Source: Paenibacillus oceani (GTDB taxonomy: Bacteria > Bacillota > Bacilli > Paenibacillales > NBRC-103111). Taken from it: a stretch of 64,000 nt of DNA. A program made the position numbers and the translations under genes. This document shows positions 37,291-46,000 of the stretch, in pieces. How positions within the stretch are numbered: the first letter of the stretch is position 1; every line of letters starts with the position of its first letter. Location: NCBI RefSeq assembly GCF_014705615.1, contig NZ_JACXJA010000014.1:175773-239772 (forward strand). The letters are read 5' to 3'. The notes under the pieces are model-generated. The model was given only the letters and a program-made list of their open reading frames with translations. It had not been told where the DNA came from and searched no databases.

Positions 37291-38403
37291 GTGAGCAAGA
37301 TTAGGGTGTTGGTTGTCGACGATTCCGTCTTCATGCGCAAAATTATTACCGACATGATTCAAGAGGACGCCAGGTTCGAAGTGGTGGACACCGCCAAAAA
37401 CGGCTTGGAAGCCGTCGACAAAACGAAACGGTTAAATCCCGACGTTATTACGCTCGATATCGAAATGCCCGAGATGAACGGACTGGAAGCTTTAAAGCGG
37501 ATCATGGCGGAGCATCCCGTTCCGGTCATTATGCTCAGCAGCTTGACCGAGGAAGGGGCGAAGGAAACGATCGCCGCTCTGGAGCTGGGAGCGATCGATT
37601 TCGTACGAAAGCCGTCGGGCTCGATCTCGCTTGATTTGTTTAAAGTGAAGTCTTTGTTGATGGAAAAATTGTCGATCGCCGTTCAGACGCGGGTGTCCAG
37701 GGCGATGCCCGCTCCGCGCCAGACTCCGGCTTCGAATCGGGCTTCCATATCCGCGCCGGCCATGAAGCCGCCCGTCTCCGCCGGCTCGAAGGAACTGATC
37801 GATTCGATGCCTGCTTCGCGGATTGACAAGCTGGTTGCGATCGGAACGTCGACAGGCGGCCCCCGGGCGCTGCAGCAAGTCGTGACCGGTCTGCCGGAGA
37901 AGTTTCCCGCTCCGATTCTTATCGTTCAGCATATGCCGCCGAATTTCACGAAATCGCTGGCGAATCGTCTCGACGCGACATCCCGGATCCGGGTAGTTGA
38001 AGCGTCGGACGGCGACCGGCTGCGAAACGGCGTTGCTTATATAGCTCCAGGGGGATGGCATATGATCGTCAAGAGGGACGATGCCGGTTACAAAGTCCGA
38101 TTGACGAAAGACGATCCCCGAAGCGGCCATCGGCCGTCGGTCGATATGTTATTCGAATCGCTGCTGCCGTTCCGGGAGCTGAAGCGCCATATCGTGCTCA
38201 TGACCGGCATGGGCAGTGACGGCGCTAAAGGGATGCAGGCGCTCAGACAGGCCGGAGCCGTATCCACGATTGCGGAATCCAGCGAAACGTGTGTCGTATA
38301 CGGGATGCCGCGAGCCGCAGCGGAATTGAACTGTCTGACTCACCAGCTTCCGTTGTATCAGATTGCCGCAAAGCTAAACGAGCTTGTACAAAGTCAGAGC
38401 TGA
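37291..38403 (+). CDS. cheB: Chemotaxis protein-glutamate methylesterase CheB
   Basis: A 370-residue protein: receiver domain with phospho-acceptor D56 (VITLDIEMPEMNG), a Pro/Ser-rich linker, and the methylesterase domain with the catalytic Ser (IGTSTGGPRAL), His (QHMPPNFTKSLA) and Asp (MTGMGSDGAKGM). It demethylates or deamidates chemoreceptors. The start is GTG 37291, 6 nt after GAGGTG; GTG 37282 overlaps that site. Confidence 0.97.
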   Translation: MSKIRVLVVDDSVFMRKIITDMIQEDARFEVVDTAKNGLEAVDKTKRLNPDVITLDIEMPEMNGLEALKRIMAEHPVPVIMLSSLTEEGAKETIAALELGAIDFVRKPSGSISLDLFKVKSLLMEKLSIAVQTRVSRAMPAPRQTPASNRASISAPAMKPPVSAGSKELIDSMPASRIDKLVAIGTSTGGPRALQQVVTGLPEKFPAPILIVQHMPPNFTKSLANRLDATSRIRVVEASDGDRLRNGVAYIAPGGWHMIVKRDDAGYKVRLTKDDPRSGHRPSVDMLFESLLPFRELKRHIVLMTGMGSDGAKGMQALRQAGAVSTIAESSETCVVYGMPRAAAELNCLTHQLPLYQIAAKLNELVQSQS

Positions 38404-38504
38404 GTGCCTCGGAAGAGGCCTGCTGGCCGCGGGAACTCATTTTCAACGCACAGCACCAAACCGGGTGCTGCAACACTATACCGTTAACAGGGGGTGTACG
38501 ACGA

Positions 38505-40562
38505 ATGGAAATGAATCAATACTTGAGCATGTTTATCGATGAATCCCGTGAGCACTTGCAGGCGATGAACGAAAATATGCTGAAGCTGGAAGCTAACCCG
38601 GAGGATATCGGCATCGTGCAAAGTATTTTCCGTTCGGCGCATACGCTGAAGGGGATGTCCGCGACGATGGGATTCGAGGATCTCGCTTCGCTCACGCACG
38701 AGATGGAGAACGTGCTCGACCTCGTCCGCAACCACAAGCTGGCGATGAACCCGTTTATTTTCGACGCGATATTTAAAAGTTTGGACTCGCTGGAAGCGAT
38801 GGTGGAAGACATCATTAATGGCGGAACGGGGCAGGCCGACGTCAGCGCGATCGTCGCTACGCTGAAATCGATCGTGTCCGGCGATTACGAAAGAAGCGGC
38901 TCAAGCGGCGGGAGCCCGGCGGCAAGCGCGCCGGCTGAAGCCGAGCTGGACGAGTTCCAATATTCGATCCTTCTGCAATCGCTGGAATCCGGACATCAGG
39001 TCTATTACATACAAGTATCGATTGAAGAAACTTGCGTTTTAAAAGCGGCACGCTCTTATATGGTATTTAATTTGCTGGAGCAAAACGGAGAAATCGTCAA
39101 ATCGACTCCATCCGTGGAAGACATCGAGAAGGAGAAGTTCGACAACTCGTTCACCGTCTACTACTTATCCCAGCTCAGCAAGGAAGAGTTGGAGAAGCAG
39201 GTCGGCAACATCAGCGAGATCCAGTCCGTTATTGCGGAGAAGCTGGATGAGAACAGCCTGAAGCTGAAAATGCAGCAGTCGCAGGCTCAGGCGTCTGCAG
39301 CGGCGGCATCGCAAATCGCCGAAGCCTCGCAGCAAACTGCAGCGACGGCGGTAGCGGCGAAGCCGGAAGCATCGGCGCCGAAGGCCGCCCCTAGCGGCGG
39401 CGGAGCAGTTGCCTCGCGGACAATCCGCGTCGATATCGAGCGGCTCGATGTCCTGATGAACCTGTTCAGCGAGCTGCTGATCGACCGGGTCCGGCTGGAG
39501 CAGTTGGCCAGCGAGATTCACAGAAGCGATTTGACCGAGACAGTGGAGCATATGGCCCGGGTCAGCAGCGATCTGCAAAATATCGTGCTGAAGCTGCGGA
39601 TGGTGCCGGTCGACAACGTATTTAACAGGTTCCCCCGGATGGTGCGGGATCTGGCCAAATCGCTCGACAAGAAGGTCGATCTGATCATTACCGGAGCGGA
39701 GACCGAGCTTGATCGCACGGTCATCGACGAGATCGGCGATCCGCTCGTCCATCTGCTGCGCAACGCCGTTGATCATGGCGTGGAGACGGTACCGGAGAGA
39801 ATCGCCGCCGGCAAACCGGAGACGGGTACGGTCAACTTGCGTGCGTTCCACAGCGGCAACCACGTCTTTATCGAGATTGAAGAAGACGGCAAAGGCATTA
39901 ACCGCGACAAGGTGCTCGCTACCGCGCTGAAAAGGGGAATCGTCACGCCGGAGCAGGCCAAGACGTTAACGGACGAAGAAGTGTACCGGCTCTTATTCGC
40001 CGCCGGATTCAGTACGGCGGACAAAATATCGGACGTATCCGGCCGGGGCGTCGGGCTGGACGTCGTCAAGACGAAAATCGAGTCGCTCGGCGGCCACGTA
40101 CAGATTGATTCCAAGCCTGGCGCGGGCACGAAGTTTTCGGTACAGCTTCCTTTGACGCTGTCGATCATTTCGGCGATGCTGATTCGTCTTGGGGACGAGA
40201 AATATGCGATTCCGCTTTCCTCCATCGTAGAGACGGCCGTCATTCAAAAAGAGGACATCCGCAGCGTACACGGCAACAAAATGATGGATTTTCGCGGAGG
40301 GTTTATTCCGCTGCTCTCTATCAGCAAGTTGTTTGAAGTTACGAGTTACTCGGAAGACGATGAGACGGAGACGGAGATCGTCGTAATCCGCAAAGGGGAC
40401 AAGCTGGCCGCACTCATGGTGGACGAATTTATCGGTCAGCAGGAAATCGTGCTCAAATCGTTAGGCAAATATTTGACGAATCTTTTCGCCGTATCCGGAG
40501 CGACGATACTGGGCGACGGGCAAGTCGCGCTTATTATCGATCCGAACGCGTTAATCAAATAA
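38505..40562 (+). CDS. cheA: Chemotaxis histidine kinase CheA
   Basis: A 685-residue kinase: HPt domain with H46 (FRSAHTLKGMSATMG), a CheY-binding P2 region, an Ala/Gln-rich linker (about 270-305), dimerisation helix, HATPase domain (LLRNAVDHGVETVPERIAAG; DVSGRGVGLDVVK) and a C-terminal CheW-like domain. It phosphorylates CheY and CheB. The start is ATG 38505 behind AGGGGGTG; the frame is open further upstream only because of read-through of the 101-bp gap after cheB. Confidence 0.98.
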   Translation: MEMNQYLSMFIDESREHLQAMNENMLKLEANPEDIGIVQSIFRSAHTLKGMSATMGFEDLASLTHEMENVLDLVRNHKLAMNPFIFDAIFKSLDSLEAMVEDIINGGTGQADVSAIVATLKSIVSGDYERSGSSGGSPAASAPAEAELDEFQYSILLQSLESGHQVYYIQVSIEETCVLKAARSYMVFNLLEQNGEIVKSTPSVEDIEKEKFDNSFTVYYLSQLSKEELEKQVGNISEIQSVIAEKLDENSLKLKMQQSQAQASAAAASQIAEASQQTAATAVAAKPEASAPKAAPSGGGAVASRTIRVDIERLDVLMNLFSELLIDRVRLEQLASEIHRSDLTETVEHMARVSSDLQNIVLKLRMVPVDNVFNRFPRMVRDLAKSLDKKVDLIITGAETELDRTVIDEIGDPLVHLLRNAVDHGVETVPERIAAGKPETGTVNLRAFHSGNHVFIEIEEDGKGINRDKVLATALKRGIVTPEQAKTLTDEEVYRLLFAAGFSTADKISDVSGRGVGLDVVKTKIESLGGHVQIDSKPGAGTKFSVQLPLTLSIISAMLIRLGDEKYAIPLSSIVETAVIQKEDIRSVHGNKMMDFRGGFIPLLSISKLFEVTSYSEDDETETEIVVIRKGDKLAALMVDEFIGQQEIVLKSLGKYLTNLFAVSGATILGDGQVALIIDPNALIK

Positions 40563-40577
40563 AAGGAGGCACCTATC

Positions 40578-41039
40578 ATGGGAGAAGAGTTAAAAGTTAT
40601 CGTATTCTCGCTTGCTCATGAGCAGTACGGCGTCGAAGTGGATAAGGTCAAAACGATCGAACGGATGCAGCCGTTGACGCGCGTGCCGAAAACGCCGGCA
40701 TTTGTCAAAGGAGTTATCAATCTGCGCGGGGTCGTCGTTCCTGTTATCGATCTGCGCGGCCGTTTCAATTTGCCGGAGGCCGATTACACTGACAACTCGC
40801 GGATTATTATCGTAGCCGTCAAAGACCTGGAAGTCGGGATGATTGTCGATACGGCGAACGACGTTGTCGATGTGGACAGCGATGCAATCGAACAGCCTCC
40901 GGAGATCGTCGGCGGAATCCGGGCCAAATATTTGCACGGGCTTGCCAAGCTGAAGGACGACCGGCTGCTAGTGCTGCTTAATTTGGAGGAAGTGCTGAAT
41001 AAAGCGGAGATTGTACAGCTGGAACAGCTTGGAGACTAA
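40578..41039 (+). CDS. cheW: Chemotaxis coupling protein CheW
   Basis: A 153-residue CheW domain protein (VIVFSLAHEQYGVEVDKVKT; VKGVINLRGVVVPVIDLRGR). It links CheA to chemoreceptors. AAAGGAGG precedes the ATG, 15 bp after cheA. Confidence 0.98.
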   Translation: MGEELKVIVFSLAHEQYGVEVDKVKTIERMQPLTRVPKTPAFVKGVINLRGVVVPVIDLRGRFNLPEADYTDNSRIIIVAVKDLEVGMIVDTANDVVDVDSDAIEQPPEIVGGIRAKYLHGLAKLKDDRLLVLLNLEEVLNKAEIVQLEQLGD

Positions 41040-41046
41040 ACGACCT

Positions 41047-41667
41047 ATGACAGAATTTGGCAGCATCGCAGACTATCAACTTGACGTTCTTAAAGAAATC
41101 GGAAATATTGGTGCGGGCAACGCTGCGACGGCGTTGTCCAAGCTGCTCGATAAACCTGTCGACATGCAGGTGCCCCAAGTCAACATGCTTCCTTTCGAAG
41201 ATATTATCGAAGCGCTTGGCGGGTCGGAGCAGATCGTGCTCGCCATCTTCCTGCGGGTTACCGGCGAAGCTCCGGGCAATATGTTCTTCATACTGACCCA
41301 ATCGTCAGCCAAGCTGCTGCTTCAAAACTTGGCGGGAATCGAAGTGGAGGACGAAGAGCAGTATTCGGAGATGGAACTGTCTGCCTTGAACGAAATCGGC
41401 AATATTTTGGCGGGATCGTACTTGTCTTCGCTCGCGGACTTCACGAAGCTGAACATGTCGCCCTCCGTCCCCTCGCTTGCGATCGACATGCTGGGTGCCG
41501 TAATCAGCTACGGTCTTATGCAGTACGGGGAGATGGGGGACAAGGCTTTGTTTATCGATACGAAGTTTTTTGACGGCAGCGACGCCGTAGAAGGACGATT
41601 TTTCCTCGTGCCCGATCCCGAGTCGTTCCACAAAATTTTTACAGCGTTGGGAGTACCCGTGGAATGA
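41047..41667 (+). CDS. cheC: CheY-P phosphatase CheC
   Basis: A 206-residue protein with both active-site motifs of the CheC family: LKEIGNIGAGNAATALS (E17, N20) and LNEIGNILAGSYLSSL. It removes phosphate from CheY-P and binds CheD. The start is ATG 41047; a TTG at 41011 lies in frame within cheW but would add an unrelated segment. It overlaps cheD by 4 bp (ATGA). Confidence 0.97.
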   Translation: MTEFGSIADYQLDVLKEIGNIGAGNAATALSKLLDKPVDMQVPQVNMLPFEDIIEALGGSEQIVLAIFLRVTGEAPGNMFFILTQSSAKLLLQNLAGIEVEDEEQYSEMELSALNEIGNILAGSYLSSLADFTKLNMSPSVPSLAIDMLGAVISYGLMQYGEMGDKALFIDTKFFDGSDAVEGRFFLVPDPESFHKIFTALGVPVE

Positions 41668-42155
41668 CCGAACTGCTCATAAAGGTGGGAATGGCTGATT
41701 TAAATGTAACGACCGGAACGGGCGTTCTCAAAACGACCGGGCTCGGGTCCTGCGTAGGCGTAACGATTTACGATCCGAAGGCGAAGGTGGCCGGTATGGC
41801 CCACGTCATGCTGCCTTCCTCGGATATTGCCAAGGAAGGCAGTCTTAATATCGCCAAATACGCCGACACGGCAATCCCCGAGATGGTGAAAAGAATGCTC
41901 AATCTCGGTGCGGTCAACTCGCGGCTCGTCGCGAAGATGGCCGGCGGCGCTCAGATGTTCGCGTTTAGCACGTCCAACGACACGATGCGGATCGGGCCGC
42001 GCAATGTCGAATCCTGCAAGGAACAACTCAAACTGTTTTCCATACCGGTACTGGCGGAGGATACGGGAGGCAACTTCGGCCGGACGATCGAGTTTCATAC
42101 GGACACCGGAGTTCTCGTCCTGCGCACCGTACAACAAGGAGTAAAGGAACTGTAG
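41664..42155 (+). CDS. cheD: Chemoreceptor deamidase CheD
   Basis: A 163-residue CheD with the catalytic Cys C30 and His H47 (TTGLGSCVGVTIYD; GMAHVMLPSS). It deamidates glutamines of chemoreceptors and, with CheC, forms the third adaptation system known from B. subtilis. Coupled to cheC by ATGA. Confidence 0.98.
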   Translation: MTELLIKVGMADLNVTTGTGVLKTTGLGSCVGVTIYDPKAKVAGMAHVMLPSSDIAKEGSLNIAKYADTAIPEMVKRMLNLGAVNSRLVAKMAGGAQMFAFSTSNDTMRIGPRNVESCKEQLKLFSIPVLAEDTGGNFGRTIEFHTDTGVLVLRTVQQGVKEL

Positions 42156-42157
42156 CT

Positions 42158-42583
42158 ATGATCGGATCGTATCGATGGAACCTGGTTTTAGGAACGCTCG
42201 GTTTTGCGCTGACGTTTATCCTTTCAATCGAATACAACTTTTTTTGGCGGACGCTGATGAGCAGCGTTTACAGTTTCTTCATTATATTCGTTGCAGCCTT
42301 CGCGCTGCGCTGGATACTGGGAACGCTCATCGGGTTGAAGCCGCAGCCCGTTTCGGATTCCGGGCAGCCTATGGAATCGCAGCTTCCGGACGAACCCGTC
42401 GGCCAGACGGTGGATACGGCGACTCCGGACGATCAGGACCAATTAAACGAAATGTTGAAGGAACAGTTAAACCGCTCCGATTCGGAACCTTTTGTGCCGC
42501 TTCAGCCCAAGAAACTGGCCACGGTGCAGGAGACGGAAGCTCAGGAGCTGGCGCAAGCCGTAAGGCATTTGACAGAAAAGTAA
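42158..42583 (+). CDS. Hypothetical two-helix membrane protein of the fla/che operon
   Basis: A 141-residue protein, 2 bp after cheD. Two hydrophobic helices are seen at about residues 8-25 (LVLGTLGFALTFILSIEY) and 33-57 (LMSSVYSFFIIFVAAFALRW), then a charged cytoplasmic tail rich in Gln, Glu and Pro with an amphipathic end. It lies between cheD and sigD, where B. subtilis has no gene. I do not recognise a family. The coupling with cheD and sigD suggests a flagellar or SigD-linked role; this is inference. Confidence 0.8.
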   Translation: MIGSYRWNLVLGTLGFALTFILSIEYNFFWRTLMSSVYSFFIIFVAAFALRWILGTLIGLKPQPVSDSGQPMESQLPDEPVGQTVDTATPDDQDQLNEMLKEQLNRSDSEPFVPLQPKKLATVQETEAQELAQAVRHLTEK

Positions 42584-42599
42584 GAGGAGTGCGTGCGGA

Positions 42600-43385
42600 A
42601 TGATTGCACTGAAGCAATCCCCCTTGTCCAATATCGGCGTATGGAAACAATGGAAAAGTGACGGTTTGCTTTCGGCGAAGCAGGCGCTGATCGAGCATTA
42701 TTTGCCGCTCGTGGATTATGTGGTCGGCCGCCTCCTCATCGGATTGCCCAAAACCGTCTCTAGGGACGATTTATCGAGCTATGGTATAATGGGATTGATC
42801 GACGCGATCGAGAAGTTTGACTACGAACGCGGATTGCAGTTCGAGACGTACGCGTCTTGGCGCATTCGCGGCGCGATCATCGACGGGCTGAGGCAGGGAG
42901 ATTGGGTCCCGCGGTCCGTCCGGGAAAAGGCCAAAAAAATCGAGGATGCCTATCAGAAGCTCGAACAGCACTACTTGCGCTCTGTGACCGATGCAGAGAT
43001 CAGCGCTTATTTGGAAGTCAGCGAGAAGGAGTTTCAGCAGATGCTCCAGGAAATCTCGATTACGACGGTATGCTCGTTCGACGACCCGATTAAGGAAGAA
43101 GATTCAGAAACCCGGTTATCGCTGATGGTCGATGAAAAGGCGAAAAACCCCGAATACAAAGTCAACGAATTTTTTCTGAAGGAGTCACTTGCGAAAGCGA
43201 TCGATAAGCTGACGGAGAAGGAGCGCACCGTCGTTTCGCTGTTTTATTACGAGGAGCTTTCGTTGAGCGAGATTGCGGAAGTGATGTCGTTATCTCCGTC
43301 GCGCATCTCCCAGCTTCATTCCAAAGCGGTGCTGAGGCTGAGAGGATCGCTGGGAAGATGGAAAAATCAATTGCTCCAGCAATAG
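42600..43385 (+). CDS. sigD: Flagellar sigma factor SigD (FliA/WhiG family)
   Basis: A 261-residue sigma-28 type factor: region 2 (SRDDLSSYGIMGLIDAIEKF; FETYASWRIRGAIIDGLRQG), region 3 and region 4 with a helix-turn-helix (ELSLSEIAEVMSLSPSRIS). It transcribes late flagellar, autolysin and chemotaxis genes. AAGAGGAG lies before the ATG. The place near the end of the operon is as in B. subtilis, where its distance from the promoter limits its expression. Confidence 0.98.
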   Translation: MIALKQSPLSNIGVWKQWKSDGLLSAKQALIEHYLPLVDYVVGRLLIGLPKTVSRDDLSSYGIMGLIDAIEKFDYERGLQFETYASWRIRGAIIDGLRQGDWVPRSVREKAKKIEDAYQKLEQHYLRSVTDAEISAYLEVSEKEFQQMLQEISITTVCSFDDPIKEEDSETRLSLMVDEKAKNPEYKVNEFFLKESLAKAIDKLTEKERTVVSLFYYEELSLSEIAEVMSLSPSRISQLHSKAVLRLRGSLGRWKNQLLQQ

Positions 43386-43413
43386 CGGGAAGTAAAACCA
43401 AGGAGGAATCACA

Positions 43414-44820
43414 TTGTCCACCGAAAAGTCTTTGGACCACTTATTAACTGTGAGCCTAGCCGAGGACAAAATGTCAGCCTCCATCCAAGTCGTTTCGCTT
43501 CCGGGTTCTTTTCTTTATACGGTTAACGACATAATTGCTTTTCTTCATAAGAATGACGTGCGTAGCGGAATTCAGCCAGATATCGTCAATCGACTCATCC
43601 AAGATCCGAAGCCGTTCTTTCAGACCAAAACCGTAATAGCCACCGGCGAACTTCCGGGAGCCGGAATTGACGGATACGTGCGAAGCCTGTATGAAATGGA
43701 TGCAGCAGCGACAAAACCGGCGGAGCTAGAGGATGGAACCGTCGATTATAAGGAAGTGACCCGGCTGTCGAACGTCCGCAAAGGGCAACTGATCGCCGAG
43801 CGGGTTCCTCCCAAGGAAGGAACCCCCGGCAAGACGGTGACGGGCGAGCCGATTCCGGGCCAGGCGGGCAAAGAAAGCCGGTTCAAAATCGGCAAAAATG
43901 TCGTAGCCGACGGCGAGCAGAAAGCGCTTTATGCCGCAATAGATGGGATGGTCGTCAAGACCGATCACGACAAAATCAACGTGTTTCCCGTATTTGAAGT
44001 GAACGGGGACGTCGATTACCGGATCGGGAATATCGATTTTCTGGGAACCGTCGTCATTCGGGGCAACGTCCTGTCGGGCTTCAAAGTGAAGGCGGCCGGC
44101 GACATCCGCATTACTGGCGGCGTTGAAGGGGCCGAAGTGGAAGCCCTCGGCTCGATTGAGATCAGCGCCGGTGTTCTGGGTCATAATAAAGCGGTTATTC
44201 GCGCAGGCGTCAATCTAAAGAGCTCGTTTATTCAGGACGCAGTTATCGAGGCTGGAGGCAACGTTCACGTCTCGCAAAGCATCCTGCACTCCCAAGTCCG
44301 GGCAGGGCAGCACGTATATTGTACCGGCCCGAAAGGACTGATCGTAGGCGGGACGATCCAGGCGGGGGAGAAGGTGGTTGCCCGAACGATCGGCAACTCC
44401 ATGTCCACACCGACGGCGATAGAAGTCGGCGTGTTGCCGGAGCTGCGCAACGAGCTCTCTACGCTGCGTCAGCAGCTTCGAAATGTGCAGGACGGTCTGG
44501 ATAAGACGGACAAGGCATTAACGCTGCTTGACCAGCTTGCCGCCGCCGGATCGCTGACGCCTGAGAAGTTGGCTATGCGGATCAAGCTGTCCCATACGAA
44601 GAAACAAGCGGCTGACGAACAAATCGCTTACCGCGAGCGCATTCTCGAAATTGAAAAAACGCTCGAAGACACGGAACGCGCCAAGGTGGAAGTGATCTCC
44701 ATGGTATACGGCGGGACGAAAATCGTAATCGGCCGATACACCCGCTTTGTTAAGGACGCTACGCCCAGAGTCCATTTCATGTACTCCGAAGGCGATATAT
44801 CGATGCTGCCTAACGGGTAA
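43414..44820 (+). CDS. FapA family (DUF342) protein
   Basis: A 468-residue protein of the DUF342/FapA type: an N-terminal region, the conserved ERVPPKEGTPGKTVTGEPIP segment, then a beta-helix-like stretch with repeated GDI/GNV/GxV motifs (DFLGTVVIRGNVLSGFKVKA; AAGDIRITGGVEGAEVEALG), and a C-terminal coiled coil (about 335-425). FapA proteins are linked to flagellar placement and surface or envelope functions in other bacteria; the role here is unknown. It starts with TTG behind AAGGAGG. B. subtilis lacks it at this place. Confidence 0.85.
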   Translation: MSTEKSLDHLLTVSLAEDKMSASIQVVSLPGSFLYTVNDIIAFLHKNDVRSGIQPDIVNRLIQDPKPFFQTKTVIATGELPGAGIDGYVRSLYEMDAAATKPAELEDGTVDYKEVTRLSNVRKGQLIAERVPPKEGTPGKTVTGEPIPGQAGKESRFKIGKNVVADGEQKALYAAIDGMVVKTDHDKINVFPVFEVNGDVDYRIGNIDFLGTVVIRGNVLSGFKVKAAGDIRITGGVEGAEVEALGSIEISAGVLGHNKAVIRAGVNLKSSFIQDAVIEAGGNVHVSQSILHSQVRAGQHVYCTGPKGLIVGGTIQAGEKVVARTIGNSMSTPTAIEVGVLPELRNELSTLRQQLRNVQDGLDKTDKALTLLDQLAAAGSLTPEKLAMRIKLSHTKKQAADEQIAYRERILEIEKTLEDTERAKVEVISMVYGGTKIVIGRYTRFVKDATPRVHFMYSEGDISMLPNG

Positions 44821-44894
44821 CTTCTCCCGTACAGCCTGAACTGAAGGCGTCCACGGCCCACAGAAAGCCAATACTCCGCACTGGAGGGGAAAGC

Positions 44895-45221
44895 ATGAGC
44901 CTTAGATCAGTTGAGATGCAAATCGCGATACCGCGCACAAGCGAAGCGGCCAGCGTGCAAAACCAGTTGTCGCAAAAGCCGATGTATGATCAGGCGGCGC
45001 TGGCTGCCAAATCGACGGAACAAAAGGAACGTCAGCTTCAGCAAAGCGCCAAAGTGGACGAGGCAGCGGAGCCGCAAATCCGAGACGACCAGCAGAGAGG
45101 CTCGAAGGGAAGAAGGGACCGTTCAGGCGCCAAGTCCAATACAGGCAAGAATAATCAGGCCGGAAGCTCCCCTGGGAGCGGTCATCCGTACAAGGGACAT
45201 CATATTGATTTTTCTTTATAA
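44895..45221 (+). CDS. Small conserved-looking hydrophilic protein
   Basis: A 108-residue protein with an ordered-looking N terminus (MSLRSVEMQIAIPRTSEA), a Gln/Lys-rich middle, a Gly/Ser/Lys-rich linker and the tail GHHIDFSL. Small proteins of this layout (N-terminal VQVAIPR-like strand, charged middle, GHxIDxxx end) occur after sigD in other Firmicutes flagellar operons, as far as I recall; no function is known. GGAGGGG precedes the ATG. The last codon and stop, TTA TAA, also form the left direct repeat of the element at 45222. Confidence 0.75.
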   Translation: MSLRSVEMQIAIPRTSEAASVQNQLSQKPMYDQAALAAKSTEQKERQLQQSAKVDEAAEPQIRDDQQRGSKGRRDRSGAKSNTGKNNQAGSSPGSGHPYKGHHIDFSL

Positions 45222-45400
45222 TGCGAGTTCAAAAAGTCCGGTTTTCAGCACCGAGAAGATGGGATGAAGCTAGGAAATGAGGAGCGGAGCGTAGTGGGAC
45301 CTACGTGAGCACCGGAAGTTCCGGCTGAATTCCATATTCGATGTCGAGCAGGCTTCCTGATCGGCTTCGTGATCAAAAGTGGACTTGTATGAACAACCTC
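45222..45400 (+). mobile_element. MITE-like repeat, copy B (179 bp)
   Basis: Begins TGCGAGTTCAAAAAGTCC; the right end is slightly changed (GGACTTGTATGAACAACCTC). It is flanked by TTATAA at 45216-45221 and 45401-45406. The left copy forms the last codon and stop of the upstream gene. Internal features are a CGTAG/CTACG hairpin and the palindrome CCGGAAGTTCCGG. It lies within the fla/che operon, co-directional with it. Confidence 0.85.
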
Positions 45401-45433
45401 TTATAATTGGTCAGAAGAAGGTGAACAAGCAGC

Positions 45434-46000
45434 ATGGATCCCTGGTTGTATATCGTGTTGCTCGGATTGGTCCTCATCGTCTATGCGAAGCTTGTTCCGA
45501 AGAAAGAGCCCGCGGCAAAGCAGACGAATGTAATGAAAGAAATCGAAGACACGATGGAGCTTTTCTCCGCAGAGCTGGAAGAGGAGAATAAGCAGCTTCT
45601 CGGGCTCGTCTCCGGGATGAAACAAGAGCACGAAGCCCATACCGCGACTTTGCTCGGCCGGATCGAAGCGCTCGAACAGCAAAATAAAGCGGTTAACGAG
45701 CAATTAAGCATCCTGCTGGACCAGCGAATGCGGAAAGAACCAGTCCCGGCTGCCGCCGGCGCAGAAGCTCCTGTCCTGGACGCCCTTACGGTTGCCGCTC
45801 CTTTGGCGCAGCAGGCCGAGGAACCGGCCGTTCAGCCGGAACCGGTGCCCGCAAGTATCCGCGATCGGTATCCCGACGTTTTCCGGTTATACGAGCAGGG
45901 CAAATCGACCGAATATATCGCCAAGAAGCTGGAAATGAACAAAGGCGAGGTTATGCTGATCATCCAGCTCGCGAAGCAGGAGGATCAGAGCCGTGTTTAA
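45434..46000 (+). CDS. SwrB-like (YlxL-like) membrane-anchored coiled-coil protein
   Basis: A 188-residue protein: N-terminal membrane helix (residues 4-20, WLYIVLLGLVLIVYAKL), a coiled coil (about 35-100), an Ala/Pro/Glu-rich linker and a C-terminal helix-turn-helix-like part (YPDVFRLYEQGKSTEYIAKK). The same architecture and place downstream of sigD are those of B. subtilis SwrB, which promotes maturation of the flagellar export machine. The call rests on architecture and place, with limited sequence identity visible. It overlaps the next gene by 8 bp. Confidence 0.7.
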   Translation: MDPWLYIVLLGLVLIVYAKLVPKKEPAAKQTNVMKEIEDTMELFSAELEEENKQLLGLVSGMKQEHEAHTATLLGRIEALEQQNKAVNEQLSILLDQRMRKEPVPAAAGAEAPVLDALTVAAPLAQQAEEPAVQPEPVPASIRDRYPDVFRLYEQGKSTEYIAKKLEMNKGEVMLIIQLAKQEDQSRV

